Assembly: GCF_000699445.3 (NCBI RefSeq)
Contig: NC_067198.1
Location: 2,423,301-2,487,300, forward strand
Direction: 5' to 3'
From: Schistosoma haematobium
Lineage: Eukaryota; Platyhelminthes; Trematoda; Strigeidida; Schistosomatidae
DNA length: 64,000 nucleotides
Of this stretch, positions 47,195 through 57,182 are shown one piece after another; within the stretch, counting starts at the first letter, position 1, and every line of letters begins with the position of its first letter. The notes under the pieces are model-generated. The model saw nothing but the letters and a program-made list of their open reading frames with translations, had not been told where the DNA came from and did not search any database. The position numbers and the translations under genes were made by a program.

Positions 47195-47755
47195 AAACTA
47201 TTTGTTGATAAGTAAAGATAGTTAGTGATTAACAATGGAATCCAGTTTGATGAATGTTTCGTCTTATTTGAGACTTATCAGATGAATGTACTTACATCTC
47301 AGAGTTGATGTTCATTCTAAGACTCGAACTGAATAACGTTCGTTTCAAATGTCATCACGTTATCCACTTAACTACTGAGTCCTGATAACCAATTTTTTTG
47401 TGTAATGGAATGAAGTTTAAATTCATTTGTTATTGTTTGCTTGAATCTTCACATTGTTATTTATGACTGTAATTGATCAGTCTCTTATTGACATATGTGC
47501 ATTCAGTGCGTATTGCCTCAATATAGCCTTAATTCGGAAGCATTATAAACAAAGATGGATAGTAGATAGTAGTGGAATCCACGACATGTGTTTCGTCTTA
47601 TTTGAGACTCATCAGCTGAATGTAAATTCATCTTACAGATGATGTTCACTTTGAAACTTGAACTCAGTACCATTCACTTCAAACTCTATCACGTTATTCA
47701 CTTAGCTATTGAATTCTGATAATCACTAGCTTGTGCAATAGAAAGATTCAAGTAA
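47195..47755 (-). repeat. HH-A SINE tandem dimer
   Basis: Two units in the same orientation with period about 335 bp (GTTTCGTCTTATTTGAGAC at 47257 and again near 47590). Both heads are present (ATCCACTTAACTACTGAGTC; ATTCACTTAGCTATTGAATT). Confidence 0.85.
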
Positions 47756-47818
47756 ACAATATCCAGTGAAATTATTCCCTGAAAAAGTTTCTAATTTTAA
47801 ATAATTTTCATTATAAAA

Positions 47819-47940
47819 GAAACCTAGAAGTATTGGATAACTATTTCGTCTTAGTATAGAACTTCTCAGTAATGTACATCCACGATTCTAAGTTTTCTAT
47901 GGTAGCTTTAATCAATTCATGAATTCAACTATAGAAATTA
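47819..47940. repeat. HH-B fold-back fragment
   Basis: Minus hammerhead/tail remnant followed by plus tail remnant. Confidence 0.55.
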
Positions 47941-47961
47941 TAAACTCCTCCTCCTTCATTG

Positions 47962-48140
47962 AGGTTGATCGTATCGCTTTGATTCTTGTTTCATATTATT
48001 GCTGACAATCTCACTAGTTAGACAAAACAAACAAAATTGAAAAAATGTTGAGTGGAAGTGCCTGTTTTGCAATATCTCCTGAACGGTTGATCGTATCGCT
48101 CTGAAACCTGTTTCATATTATTGCTGACAATATTGAAACA
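47962..48140. repeat. Direct repeat, ~122-bp period
   Basis: A ~48-bp block starting GGTTGATCGTATCGCT recurs at 48084 with few changes. Confidence 0.75.
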
Positions 48141-48394
48141 TTCGATTAGGGAATATTGAAGATTTACTTCAAAGTAACATCATAATATTGTATCGTTGTT
48201 TTCAATATATATTGTAGAAAGAATAACGTTTCTATGCAATGAATACAATGTATATAGAGTTTTAAAATACTTCTTGGGTATTAACAAAAGTTAACATTTT
48301 CCAAATTTGAAAATGATGCTTGTGACAAACAGAAATCCATTAAGATATCATTGAAGATCAAGAAGAATTAATTAACTTCTATGTATACATCTAG

Positions 48395-48680
48395 TAACTC
48401 AATGAAGACAATGGTGAATAGTGGCGCAATTTCGTAGATTGGCTGAAGTCGTTAGATGCTGGCCGGCTCAGTGATCCAGATGTCAAGCGTTAGCGCGCGA
48501 GACTAATAGGTTTTGGGTTCGAATCACAGGGGGTGGGACTGTAGACGCGCACTGATCACGAGTCCCACAGTTGAACGAAACGGCTGTCAAGTGCTTACGG
48601 ATTTTTCATGGTGATCTCGCTTCAATTTATTCATGATGTCAACTGTTAAATTACTGTAGTATCCACGAAACCCCTTTCTG
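48395..48680 (+). repeat. HH-B SINE
   Basis: Head CCGGCTCAGTGATCCAGATG, B box GGTTCGAATC, hammerhead with TGATCACGAG (core disrupted) and GAAA, tail to CCCCTTTCTGACA. Followed by (TA)n at 48681-48706. Confidence 0.83.
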
Positions 48681-48815
48681 ACATATATATATATATATAT
48701 ATATATGCCGACCAGTCAGACAGACAGAATATAGAACCTGGACCATATGTAGTTCGCTTCAAGTTTTCCTCTCATATTATTATAACGAGATTAAACTGTC
48801 TCGTGATTTCCAAAG

Positions 48816-49180
48816 GAATTCGGCTTTCATCGTGAGACGAAGAAGTCTTTCTAACGCCCAGGGCATCGTTTAAATAGTTTAAATCATTTTTCCTGGCTAG
48901 CGTTTCTTAGCGAGTCAGCTTTTTACACTTCTATTCCTTTATTTGGGCTCGGGACTGGGAGCAGTCTCAGAGGGTCTCCTGATAGAAAGCATCAAACTGC
49001 GTCATAAGGCAAGCCCTCACATGGAATTCTCAATGTCAGAGGAGAAGAGGAAGATCAAAGAACACATTACACCGAGAAATAGAGATAGACATGAGAATTG
49101 AAGGCCCAGGACAGAGTTTGTCGGAGAATACTGATCGGTGACCTATACTCCACTGGGAGTAACAGGCGAAAAGAAGTAAT
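48816..49180. mobile_element. RTE-1 copy with inverted 5' part
   Basis: 48816 to ~48985 is RTE-1 5' UTR/ORF start reversed (GAATTCGGCTTTCATCGTGA and TTAGCGAGTCAGC). It joins plus-strand 3' sequence (AAAGCATCAAACTGCGTCAT to GAGTAACAGGCGAAAAG). Same architecture as at 30.6 kb but with different joints. Confidence 0.75.
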
Positions 49181-49528
49181 ACGCGGTACAGTCAGACAGT
49201 CACGGAATTATGTATAGATATATGCATAGGCTTATTCAAAGATTAATTTATTCCACTTTTATTCACTTAAAGAACTAAAGTTTCGCTGACTGATTTGAAT
49301 TAGTATAAACTTTAAATGATTAATAACAAATGACCTAATTTTCAACGATAAAATGATTCGTTCACCCTATTTCTACATAACACTTTTTAATTGTACACCA
49401 TTGAAATGAGTAAAACTCATATCATTTTGTACTTATTCAATGATTGTGAGAATAGTAATGTAATGATTATAATCTTTTAAGAATGATGATTATTGTTTAT
49501 GACATGAATAATAATACTACTGAAATAT
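49181..49528. other. Unassigned AT-rich DNA
   Basis: Nothing recognised. Confidence 0.45.
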
Positions 49529-49812
49529 AAATATACTACTACCAATTACATCTTTATGAGTAGTATCATGTTAAAGTGAAGTATTTAGCTCTAATCTATT
49601 TAGTTCATACATATTCATACATACAAAGTATCAACTCTTGCCCATAACTTCAAATTAAGCGCTAATTTATTTACTTTACATATATATACTACTGATGACA
49701 TCTTTATGAGTAGTATCATGTCAAAGTGAAGTATTTAGTTCTAATCCATTTAGTTCATACATATTAATCTTTCAAATAACTTCAAATTAAGCGCTAATTT
49801 ATTTGATTTACA
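49529..49812. repeat. Tandem duplication, ~152-bp period
   Basis: The block from ACATCTTTATGAGTAGTATC to AAGCGCTAATTTATTT occurs twice; the second copy lacks about 20 bp. Confidence 0.85.
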
Positions 49813-50140
49813 TTGAAACATTGAAACTTCACCAGACTCTTATATAAAGGTTATTATATTTAAACAAATTGACCTATAAAAGTATATATATATATATATA
49901 TATATAACTAGGAATAGGTTCACATCTAAATTGCTCTTCATAATTGTAACTTAAAAGAAAAAACAAACAATGGAATATCATTATTAATTAGAAATAACAA
50001 GGCAGTTTATGCATATTATACCTCGGTCTTTTTACTTTCAACATCAGTTCATTGTATGCTATTAACATTTGTGCTTTAAGTGTTTTAAAAGGGTACTATG
50101 TAATGGCTCTATATCTTGATTTGAATAATAATCTGGTATT
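49813..50140. other. Unassigned DNA with (TA)n
   Basis: A TA run at about 49880-49906; otherwise nothing. Confidence 0.5.
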
Positions 50141-50434
50141 GGTAAGACTGTAATTTATGGATGACATTTGAGTAACTCTGAAAAAAAGTGCTTGAGAATG
50201 TTCATCTACCTAATAGGGTTGAATAAGGGTTATAAACTAGTATGGAAGAATAGAGATTATGATTGATAGTTGATAGTGAAGGTGAAGAATTAGATTTAAG
50301 GTTTTTTAATCACCAACTGACATTAGCTATAATGCTTAAATTGTATTTAGAAAAATGGATGAATTAATTTTGCGCCAAAATTTAACTTCTGTTCTCTTAG
50401 ATCTGATTAGTTTGTTCATAAATTATAGCCTTGC
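50141..50434 (+). mobile_element. MITE-like element, copy 3
   Basis: Left end GGTAAGACTGTAATTTATGG, right end AAATTATAGCCTTGC. Interior shared with copies 1 and 2 (GAATTAGATTTAAGGTTTT, GCGCCAAAATTTAAC). Confidence 0.66.
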
Positions 50435-50748
50435 TATATTGTATGATGGATTGTTATTGAAATAGACATATCACTGATACTTGTATATAATCATTGACTT
50501 AAATCGCTTTAGTGAATAAGGGAATTAAAGTAAGTCAAATACGGGAATAAAGTTTTGAATATGGGTATTTTGTACAATCGTTGACTAGAACAAACAATTA
50601 GGGAGATGTAGAGAAGGAAGCGAAGAAGAGAGAGCGAAGCGAAACGGAATGACACTCAGTGGAGAGGTCGTGTGAACCAACTTAATTTGGAGTCACACAA
50701 GAATAACTTACAGACATGTGATGAGTGAGGTAAGAAATGCACACAAAT

Positions 50749-51100
50749 TACTTACTTACGCCTATTACTCCGCATAGAGTAGCATAGGCCACCCACCAGC
50801 ACTCACCATCCAACCCTGTCCTGGGCAATCCTTTCCATCTCCTTCCTTTTCATATCCCCTTCTCTTTCTCAAAGTAATGTGTTATGTGGCCTTCCTCATT
50901 TCCGCTTCCCTTCAGGATACCAAGTTGGGACTTGCCTCGTGATGCAGTTTGATGAGTTCCGTAATGTATGTCCTATTCATTTTCATCGTCTTTTTCTAAT
51001 TTCCACTTTAGCTGGAAGCTAGTTTGTTCTCTCCCAGAGAAGGCTGTTGCTGATGGTATCCGGCAAATAGATGTTGAATATCTTGCGTAGACAACTATTT
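50749..51100 (-). mobile_element. RTE-1 3' end
   Basis: Reversed tail TTACTTACGCCTATTACTCC, then reverse complement of the RTE-1 C-terminus up to the [12 protein letters not shown] region. Confidence 0.82.
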
Positions 51101-51594
51101 ATCAAATAAAAAACGTTAGCTTGCTAAAAAGAACGCTAACACACAACTTGCGCTTGCATAGAAACAGTCAAAGTTGTTAAGCAAATAATAAACAAGACGA
51201 AAATGTTATTCAAGGAGAATGAGTAAATTGGCTTTCCAGGAATCTAGAATAAGCTATCTGGGCTTAACATAACAACTGACACTATAACTTTGATTTTGAA
51301 ATCTTAGAAAAAAATTGCGAAATAATACAGTTAGCACACACTGACTGTCAACTACTGATAGTGTTTACAGACTGACCAAGTTGGAATAACCAATTTAGTT
51401 ATTAGTACGTAATTACAAAGTTCTTCCATAAAATGTGAAAACCATACATTAAGCTATTCATTTCCAAATCCTCCATCAATTGTCTCAAACTTTATCGTTT
51501 CTTCATTGTTATTACAACTAATCTGTTGACATTTTACTTCTCTTCAATTCGATCTGCTCAACCTTCTGCTGCAGTGCACTTCACTTCTGATTAG

Positions 51595-51633
51595 TGTTAC
51601 ATACTACTTATGTCTGTTGACATAAGTAGTATG
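51595..51633. repeat. Recurrent hairpin, copy 2
   Basis: GTTACATACTACTTATGTC and GACATAAGTAGTATG form near-perfect arms around TGTT. Confidence 0.65.
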
Positions 51634-51636
51634 TCT

Positions 51637-51847
51637 CACGTGTGAACGCTTGACCTATAGACCACTGAGCCGAAATCCAACGGTGTTAATGTCTAACTTC
51701 AATCAACCGATGATCTTACACAACCCTTCATCCATTGTCTGTGATGGATAACTGTCTCCAGCCGACACGGATTGGACTGTATTAGTCACGGTTTCTTATT
51801 AGAATTCCAGGAAACACATCTTGAAGATGGTCACTAGTGAGCTAATG
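51637..51847 (-). repeat. HH-B SINE 5' half
   Basis: Reversed head start (ACCACTGAGCCGAAATCC) and leader to CACTAGTGAGCTAATG. Next to a (TTA)n tract (51846-51875) and the hairpin at 51595. Confidence 0.75.
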
Positions 51848-51883
51848 ATTATTATTATTATTATTATTATTATTAAAATGAGG

Positions 51884-52165
51884 GTTTGTAGAGATTGTAG
51901 TAATCTTCATAGTCAAATTAATGAATCGAGATAAGTTAGACCACCATCAGTTTCTAGCTCAGTGGTCTAGAGGTTGAGTGTTCGAGAGCGAGACCGTAGG
52001 TCTCGGGTTCAAGTTCCGCGTGGGGGATCCAGAATGCTCACTGCTGAGGAGTTCTATATCAAGACGGAATGGATCTCCGGTAATTTCAGGTTTTTCAATT
52101 TGATCTAGCTTAGATCAGCTCATGAATCTAACTATTAAAATTACTACAATCTCCACAAATTTTCA
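51884..52165 (+). repeat. HH-B SINE with inverted tail piece
   Basis: Minus tail fragment 51884-51948, then plus head CTAGCTCAGTGGTCTAGAGG, B box GGGTTCAAGTTCC, CTGAGGAG, damaged GAAA, tail. Confidence 0.78.
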
Positions 52166-52187
52166 GTCTAAAATAAATTACAATATT

Positions 52188-52548
52188 TGAAATCATGAGT
52201 CAATTGAAGCTAGACCATCATGGAAAACCTGAAAGCACTGGACGGCCGTTTTGTCCTAATATAGGACTCCTAAGCAGTGCGCGTCCACGATCCCGCATGT
52301 GGAACTCGGAAACAAGACCTACAGTGTCGCTCTAAAACACTTCACCTCCAGACCACTGAGCCGGCCGTCATCCAACGGTGTTAATATCTAACTTCGACCA
52401 ATTCACGAAATTGCGCCACCATACACCATTGTCTTCAATGAGCTGACATCTCCCAACAGATCTGGTTGAACTTCACTGGTCACAATTTCTCACTACAACT
52501 CCAAGAAATGCTTCATGAAATCAGTCACTAGTGAATAGATGATTATTA
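52188..52548 (-). repeat. HH-B SINE, near full length
   Basis: Reversed tail GAGTCAATTGAAGCTAGACC, altered hammerhead (TTTTGTCC), head ACCACTGAGCCGGCCG, leader to CACTAGTGAATAGATG. Confidence 0.85.
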
Positions 52549-52861
52549 TCAGAAGGGGTTTTGTGAAGATTTTAGTAAAATATATTTGACAAATATGATA
52601 AGCTCGTGTATACATATACATATATAGGTCATACTTTAGTAATTATGGCTTTATCAGTTTAATATACGTAATAACAATAGATTACCAAACTAATTTACAT
52701 AACATATTTGAACTGAAAATGTCAACATTCATAAATTAAGGTTGATTATAACAAAATTTGTTCCTTATGAATCTATTTGTAATAAGAAAAAAAAGAAATT
52801 AATCTCAATCATTGAAATCTAAATCATTCCAACATTTCATCTAGTTAACATCTCTGAACTT

Positions 52862-53010
52862 CTTGATTAAGATCATGAATTAATGAATGTTAGACTATTA
52901 TTGAAAACTTGAAAGTAATTGAAGGCTGTTTCGTCTTAGGGTGGGATTCTTCAGTAGTGTGCATCCACGATTCCGCATGCGCGCGAACGTTTAACTTCTA
53001 AACCTCTGAA
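52862..53010 (-). repeat. HH-B SINE 3' half
   Basis: Reversed tail and hammerhead region (GGCTGTTTCGTCTTAGG), then degraded head. Confidence 0.65.
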
Positions 53011-53207
53011 ATTCATCAAATCAAATCTACACTAAATCTTGATTTAATCATATTTAATTGTTGAGTTTAGGAAATAGGATAACATAAGTTATGAAGATGT
53101 GAATCATGGGAAAAGTTCATAAAGTGAAAATCAATGAATGTGTGTGTATGTGTGTGGAAGTATGTGTAACTTGATGTTAATAATGGTCAATGTTCAGTGA
53201 ATGAGAT

Positions 53208-53733
53208 AGAATTCCTACAGTTGAAGAATATATGGAATTCAAAACAACTATCAACCAACATCACAGTCAGAATCTTCAATACGAACATGAGTACAATTCT
53301 GTTGTACGGAGCTGAAGCTTCGAGAACTTCCACAACCATCATCGAAATCTACAGGTATTTATGAACAATTATCTACACAAAATACTGAATATCCGTTGAC
53401 CGGATACCATTAGAAACAGGTCACTGTGGGAGAGAACAAATCAACTTCCAGATGAAGGGCAAATTAGTGATAGACGATGGAAGTGGATAGGACACACATT
53501 TCAGAAATCATCAAACTTTATCACAAAGCAAGAGCTTACCTGAAATCTTGAAAGAAAAGGGAAAAGAGGAAGATCAAAGAACACACTGCATCGGGAATTG
53601 GAAGCCGATATGGAAAGGATGAATAGCAATTAGAAAGAACTTGAAAGGATTGTTGAGGACAGAGTTGAATGTAGAATGCTGGTGAGTGACTTATGCTCCT
53701 TCACGAGGGGTAACAAGCGTAAGTAAGTAAGTC
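53208..53733 (+). mobile_element. RTE-1 3' end
   Basis: [20 protein letters not shown] start, then RIFNTNMSTILLYGAEA, decayed C-terminal domain, and GGTAACAAGCGTAAGTAAGT tail. Confidence 0.85.
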
Positions 53734-54812
53734 TTATCGACGGTTGAGAAAAAACACGAAACCAATAGTTGTGCAATGACTAGACAATACCTGTAATAGT
53801 GTACACAATTTTAGTTTTTATAACTCAGAATTCAATAACTGTGAGTGTACTGGAGAATTAAATGTACAACGTTTTACCTTCAACTACATTTAATAATGAA
53901 TTGTGTAATTCTTACTCAAATTGTACTGAACAACAACTTAGTTACGGTAAAATCATTCATTAAATACATCATATGCATATCTTCCTTGAGTTGTTCTTTA
54001 CGTATTCCATCATTCTCCTAATCCTTTTGTTATTCCGATCGTTCTTTGTTTCGCTTTCTGCTCTCTTTATTTCAATCTTTCTCTAATAAGTATTCAAATT
54101 CTAAGTCCTGTTACATACTACTTATATCTATCCATATAAGCAGCATACACCACAAAACCAACACCTCGATTAACAATCAGTATTTAGTCTTTTTTTAAGC
54201 GTAAACCACTACATCAGACAAAGTGGACGCCCTTTTCATCTACGCCTGTATGAACATCAATAAACGGTCAAACGCTATGACATTATCTCTCTTATATCAA
54301 TGCACGTGAACTACTGCGGATACACATTCGACTGGAAAAATGTGGGAATCTTGGATAGAGGCAATTATATCAGCAATTAACAAGTACACTGAAATCGATA
54401 CAATTTATCAACTAATCTAGAGAAAATATGGACGAAAAATCAAAGCAATGAGAGATACAACCAAAGCAAAGAAGTAAACAATGACATATTTAATGTCAAC
54501 AAGAATCAATCAACATCGAGGTTTATAGGATAAGCTGTTAGCCATATGTGGAGAAATTTGAACATTTCACTTCTACCTGAAGTTTGTGCTAATGATGTCG
54601 TTGAGAAAAATGACGAAAACTCCACAACCAAACTATCCAGCTCAGAGAACAAAACTCAATCAAGGACTAGTTATGTAATTTAGATGCTACAATTGCATAA
54701 CGGCTATATTTTCAGGCTTCTTTTTCAACATTATGAATATATAATTAATCTATGCTTTAATAGAAGTGGAAGGTATATACAAATAATTATCTTGAGTGAC
54801 ATGTATGCACCG
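53734..54812. other. Unassigned DNA
   Basis: Apart from the hairpin at 54110-54150, nothing recognised; ORFs are short and featureless. Confidence 0.45.
54110..54150. repeat. Recurrent hairpin, copy 3
   Basis: GTTACATACTACTTATATC and CATATAAGCAGCATACAC; arms slightly decayed. Confidence 0.55.
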
Positions 54813-55417
54813 TCACTTACTTACGCCTGTTACCTTCGATGGAGAATAGGTCGCCGACCAGCATTCACTAACCCACTGTGTCCTAGTCCTTCCTTTCTAC
54901 TTCTATCCAATTGTTTTTCATTCTTCCCATACCTGTCTCTATTTCACGGCGTAATGTGTTCTTTGATCTTCCGCCTCTCCTTTGGCTTTGAGGGTTCCAG
55001 GTGAGGACTTGTCTTGTGACGCAGTTAGGTGCTTTCCTCAATGTGTATCCTATCCACTTCCAGCGTTTCTTCTTGATTTCTTCCTCCTCTGGAATCTGGT
55101 TTGTTCTTTCCCATAGTAGGTTGTTACTGATAGTGTCTGATCAACGGATCTGAAGTATTTTGCATAGACAATTGTTATTAAACACTTGTATGTTCTGGAT
55201 GATGGCGTTCGTAGTTCTACGATTTTCCACGCCATACAGTAGAACTGTGTTGACATTCGTATTGAAAATTCTGAACTTGGTGTTGTTTGATAGAGAGTTG
55301 TCTTGAGTTCCAAATGTTCTTCAATTGTAGATATTCTGCTCTTGCTTTGTCGATTTACGCCTTCACATTAGCATCAGATCCACAGTGCTCAATTTATCCA
55401 TTGTATTTTCTAACTTC
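54813..55417 (-). mobile_element. RTE-1 RT C-terminal fragment
   Basis: Reversed tail CACTTACTTACGCCTGTTAC; reading the minus strand shows [22 protein letters not shown] segments up to the EKLENTMDKLS region. More diverged than other copies. Confidence 0.78.
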
Positions 55418-55567
55418 TCGTTCTTTTGTTTTTTTATTGAAAGTGCTAACTATGACAATAAATTATGTTAGAAAACATTAGTGAATAAGAAAAATTGTAA
55501 TTCTATGGAATACATCCAGTATATAAATTATTATCATTATAAAGTTGTGGAGATAGACGAGCTTTGA

Positions 55568-55755
55568 TTGAAATTTAGATGGTAGTTGGAGGTAGTCAAC
55601 AGGAAACCCTGGACCCGGGTTTCGTGCTACTTGGCACTCGTCAGCAAGGTGTACCTGTAATCTTGAGGGAACTTAAGCTCCCTGGCGGATTCAATCTCGT
55701 GTCACCCAGCCTCACAGTCAGAGACGTTACCACTGAGCTATCCGAGCCGTGACTA
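55568..55755 (-). repeat. HH-C SINE, left arm of large inverted repeat
   Basis: Minus-strand HH-C from head (GGATAGCTCAGTGGTAACG) through the hammerhead to CTCCAACTACCATC. Its inverted partner is 55825-56012. About four mismatches over 188 bp by eye. Confidence 0.88.
55599..55658 (-). ncRNA. Hammerhead ribozyme motif (HH-C type)
   Basis: Minus strand: outer stem ACAGG/CCTGT, inner stem I CCTTG/CAGGG, CTGACGAG, stem II GTGC/GCAC with loop CAAGTA, GAAA, minimal stem III in ACCCGGGT, cleavage after GTC. All core positions are intact. Confidence 0.82.
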
Positions 55756-55824
55756 ACCTCCTGTAGGACTGAGATGTAATCACAATTGATTGATCACTGG
55801 GTGGTGATCAATGTCATGCTTGTC

Positions 55825-56145
55825 TAGTCACGGCTCGGATAGCTCAGTGGTAACGTCTCTGACTGTGAAGCTGGGTGACACGAGATTGAATCCGCCAGGG
55901 AGCTTAAGTTCCCTCAAGATTACAGGTACACTTTGTTGACGAGTGCCAAGTAGCACGAAACCCGGGTCCAGGGTTTCCTGTTGACTACCTCCAACTACCA
56001 TCTAAATCTCAATACATAGTGCCCGCAGTGTCGAGTCACCTAGACTGGTGGCCACATTGCAACATGATCGATAGCATTCGATCTGCACTAATAAGGACTA
56101 GACAAGCATGACATTGATCACCACCCAGTGATCAATCAATTGTGA
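55825..56145 (+). repeat. HH-C SINE, right arm and full 3' region
   Basis: Head TCGGATAGCTCAGTGGTAAC, B-box-like GATTGAATCC, hammerhead with TTGACGAG (core C to T), then downstream region through GCAACATGATCGATAGCATT to the 3' end GTGATCAATCAATTG. The most complete HH-C copy here. Confidence 0.88.
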
Positions 56146-56350
56146 GTTTTGATTAAAATCATGAATCGATCAATTTTAGACTACCATTGAAAACCCGGAA
56201 ATACTGGATAGCTGTTTCGTCTTAGTATGAAGTGCGCATCCACGACTCCACACACGAGATTTGAACTCAGGACCTTCTATCTTGTTCGCGAATGCTTAAC
56301 CTCTAGATCACTGATCTGGTTGGCATCCAGCGGTAATAATGTCTAATTTA
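56145..56350 (-). repeat. HH-B SINE
   Basis: Reversed tail GAATCGATCAATTTTAGAC, hammerhead remnant (GCTGTTTCGTCTTAGT), head TAGATCACTGATCTGG. Confidence 0.78.
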
Positions 56351-56389
56351 TTCTTGTAGCTTATATTGAATTAAACCGAATTACATTGT

Positions 56390-57070
56390 AAGCAAGGACG
56401 GATGGGGGCTAGCAGATGAATCTAGCACGCATTCCACCTCATTCTATTTGTGATTTTGTAACAACATCGAGGCAATCCTCACAGGATGTCAATAAGAGAC
56501 TGATCAATTGCAGTGCTAAGTATCAATAGGAAAATTCAAACAAACAATACCATGTGAATTTAAACTCCATACCATTACACAAGCAAGTTGCTATTAGGAC
56601 TCAATAGCTAAGTGAATAATGCGATGGTGCTTGAAGTGAACAGTATTGGGTTCAGGTCCCTGAGTGAACATCAATTATGGGATGTAGGTACATCCAGCTA
56701 ACCAGTCCCAAATAACACTATATGTCACGCATCCTGGATTCCACTGCTAGCCACCATCCATCCAAGCTTATAATGCTTGTGACATATGGCAATATCGAAG
56801 CAATTTGTATCCCATCCACATATACCAACAAAAGATTGATCAATTTTGAACCCTGAACATCAATGGATACATTCAAACAAACAATACCAAGTGAATGTAA
56901 ACTTCACGCTATTCCACAAGCAAGTGGCTATTAGGACTCGATAGCTAAGTGAATGACGTGATAGCGTTTGAAACGAACGGTACTGGATTAGAGTCCCACA
57001 GTGAACATCAACTATAGGATATAGGTACATCCATCTGACAAGTCCACTGCTAGCCATTATCCATTTATCA
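56390..57070 (+). repeat. HH-A SINE tandem dimer with inverted scrap
   Basis: A minus scrap 56390-56450, then two plus units about 338 bp apart (ACATCCAGCTAACCAGTCCC near 56690; ACATCCATCTGACAAGTCC near 57028). Both hammerheads are broken. Ends ~110 bp before the NPF start codon. Confidence 0.82.
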
Positions 57071-57149
57071 AACAAACAGTACAAACTAGATCAGATATTG
57101 ATTATATTTCAATTCAATGAATTTATACTACTTATAAATTATTATCTAT

Positions 57150-57170
57150 ATTTTTTTTAAATTTTTTTAG
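57150..57170 (+). promoter_or_regulatory. Candidate 3' splice acceptor before the NPF start codon
   Basis: A T-rich run ending in TTTTTTTAG, 12 nt upstream of the NPF ATG. It could be the end of a 5' UTR intron or a spliced-leader trans-splice site. Inference from sequence only. Confidence 0.45.
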
Positions 57171-57182
57171 TTACTAAGGAAA

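Noticed and set aside
47195..47755. CRISPR-like array
   Set aside because: The repeats are two long SINE units without spacers, in a eukaryotic genome.
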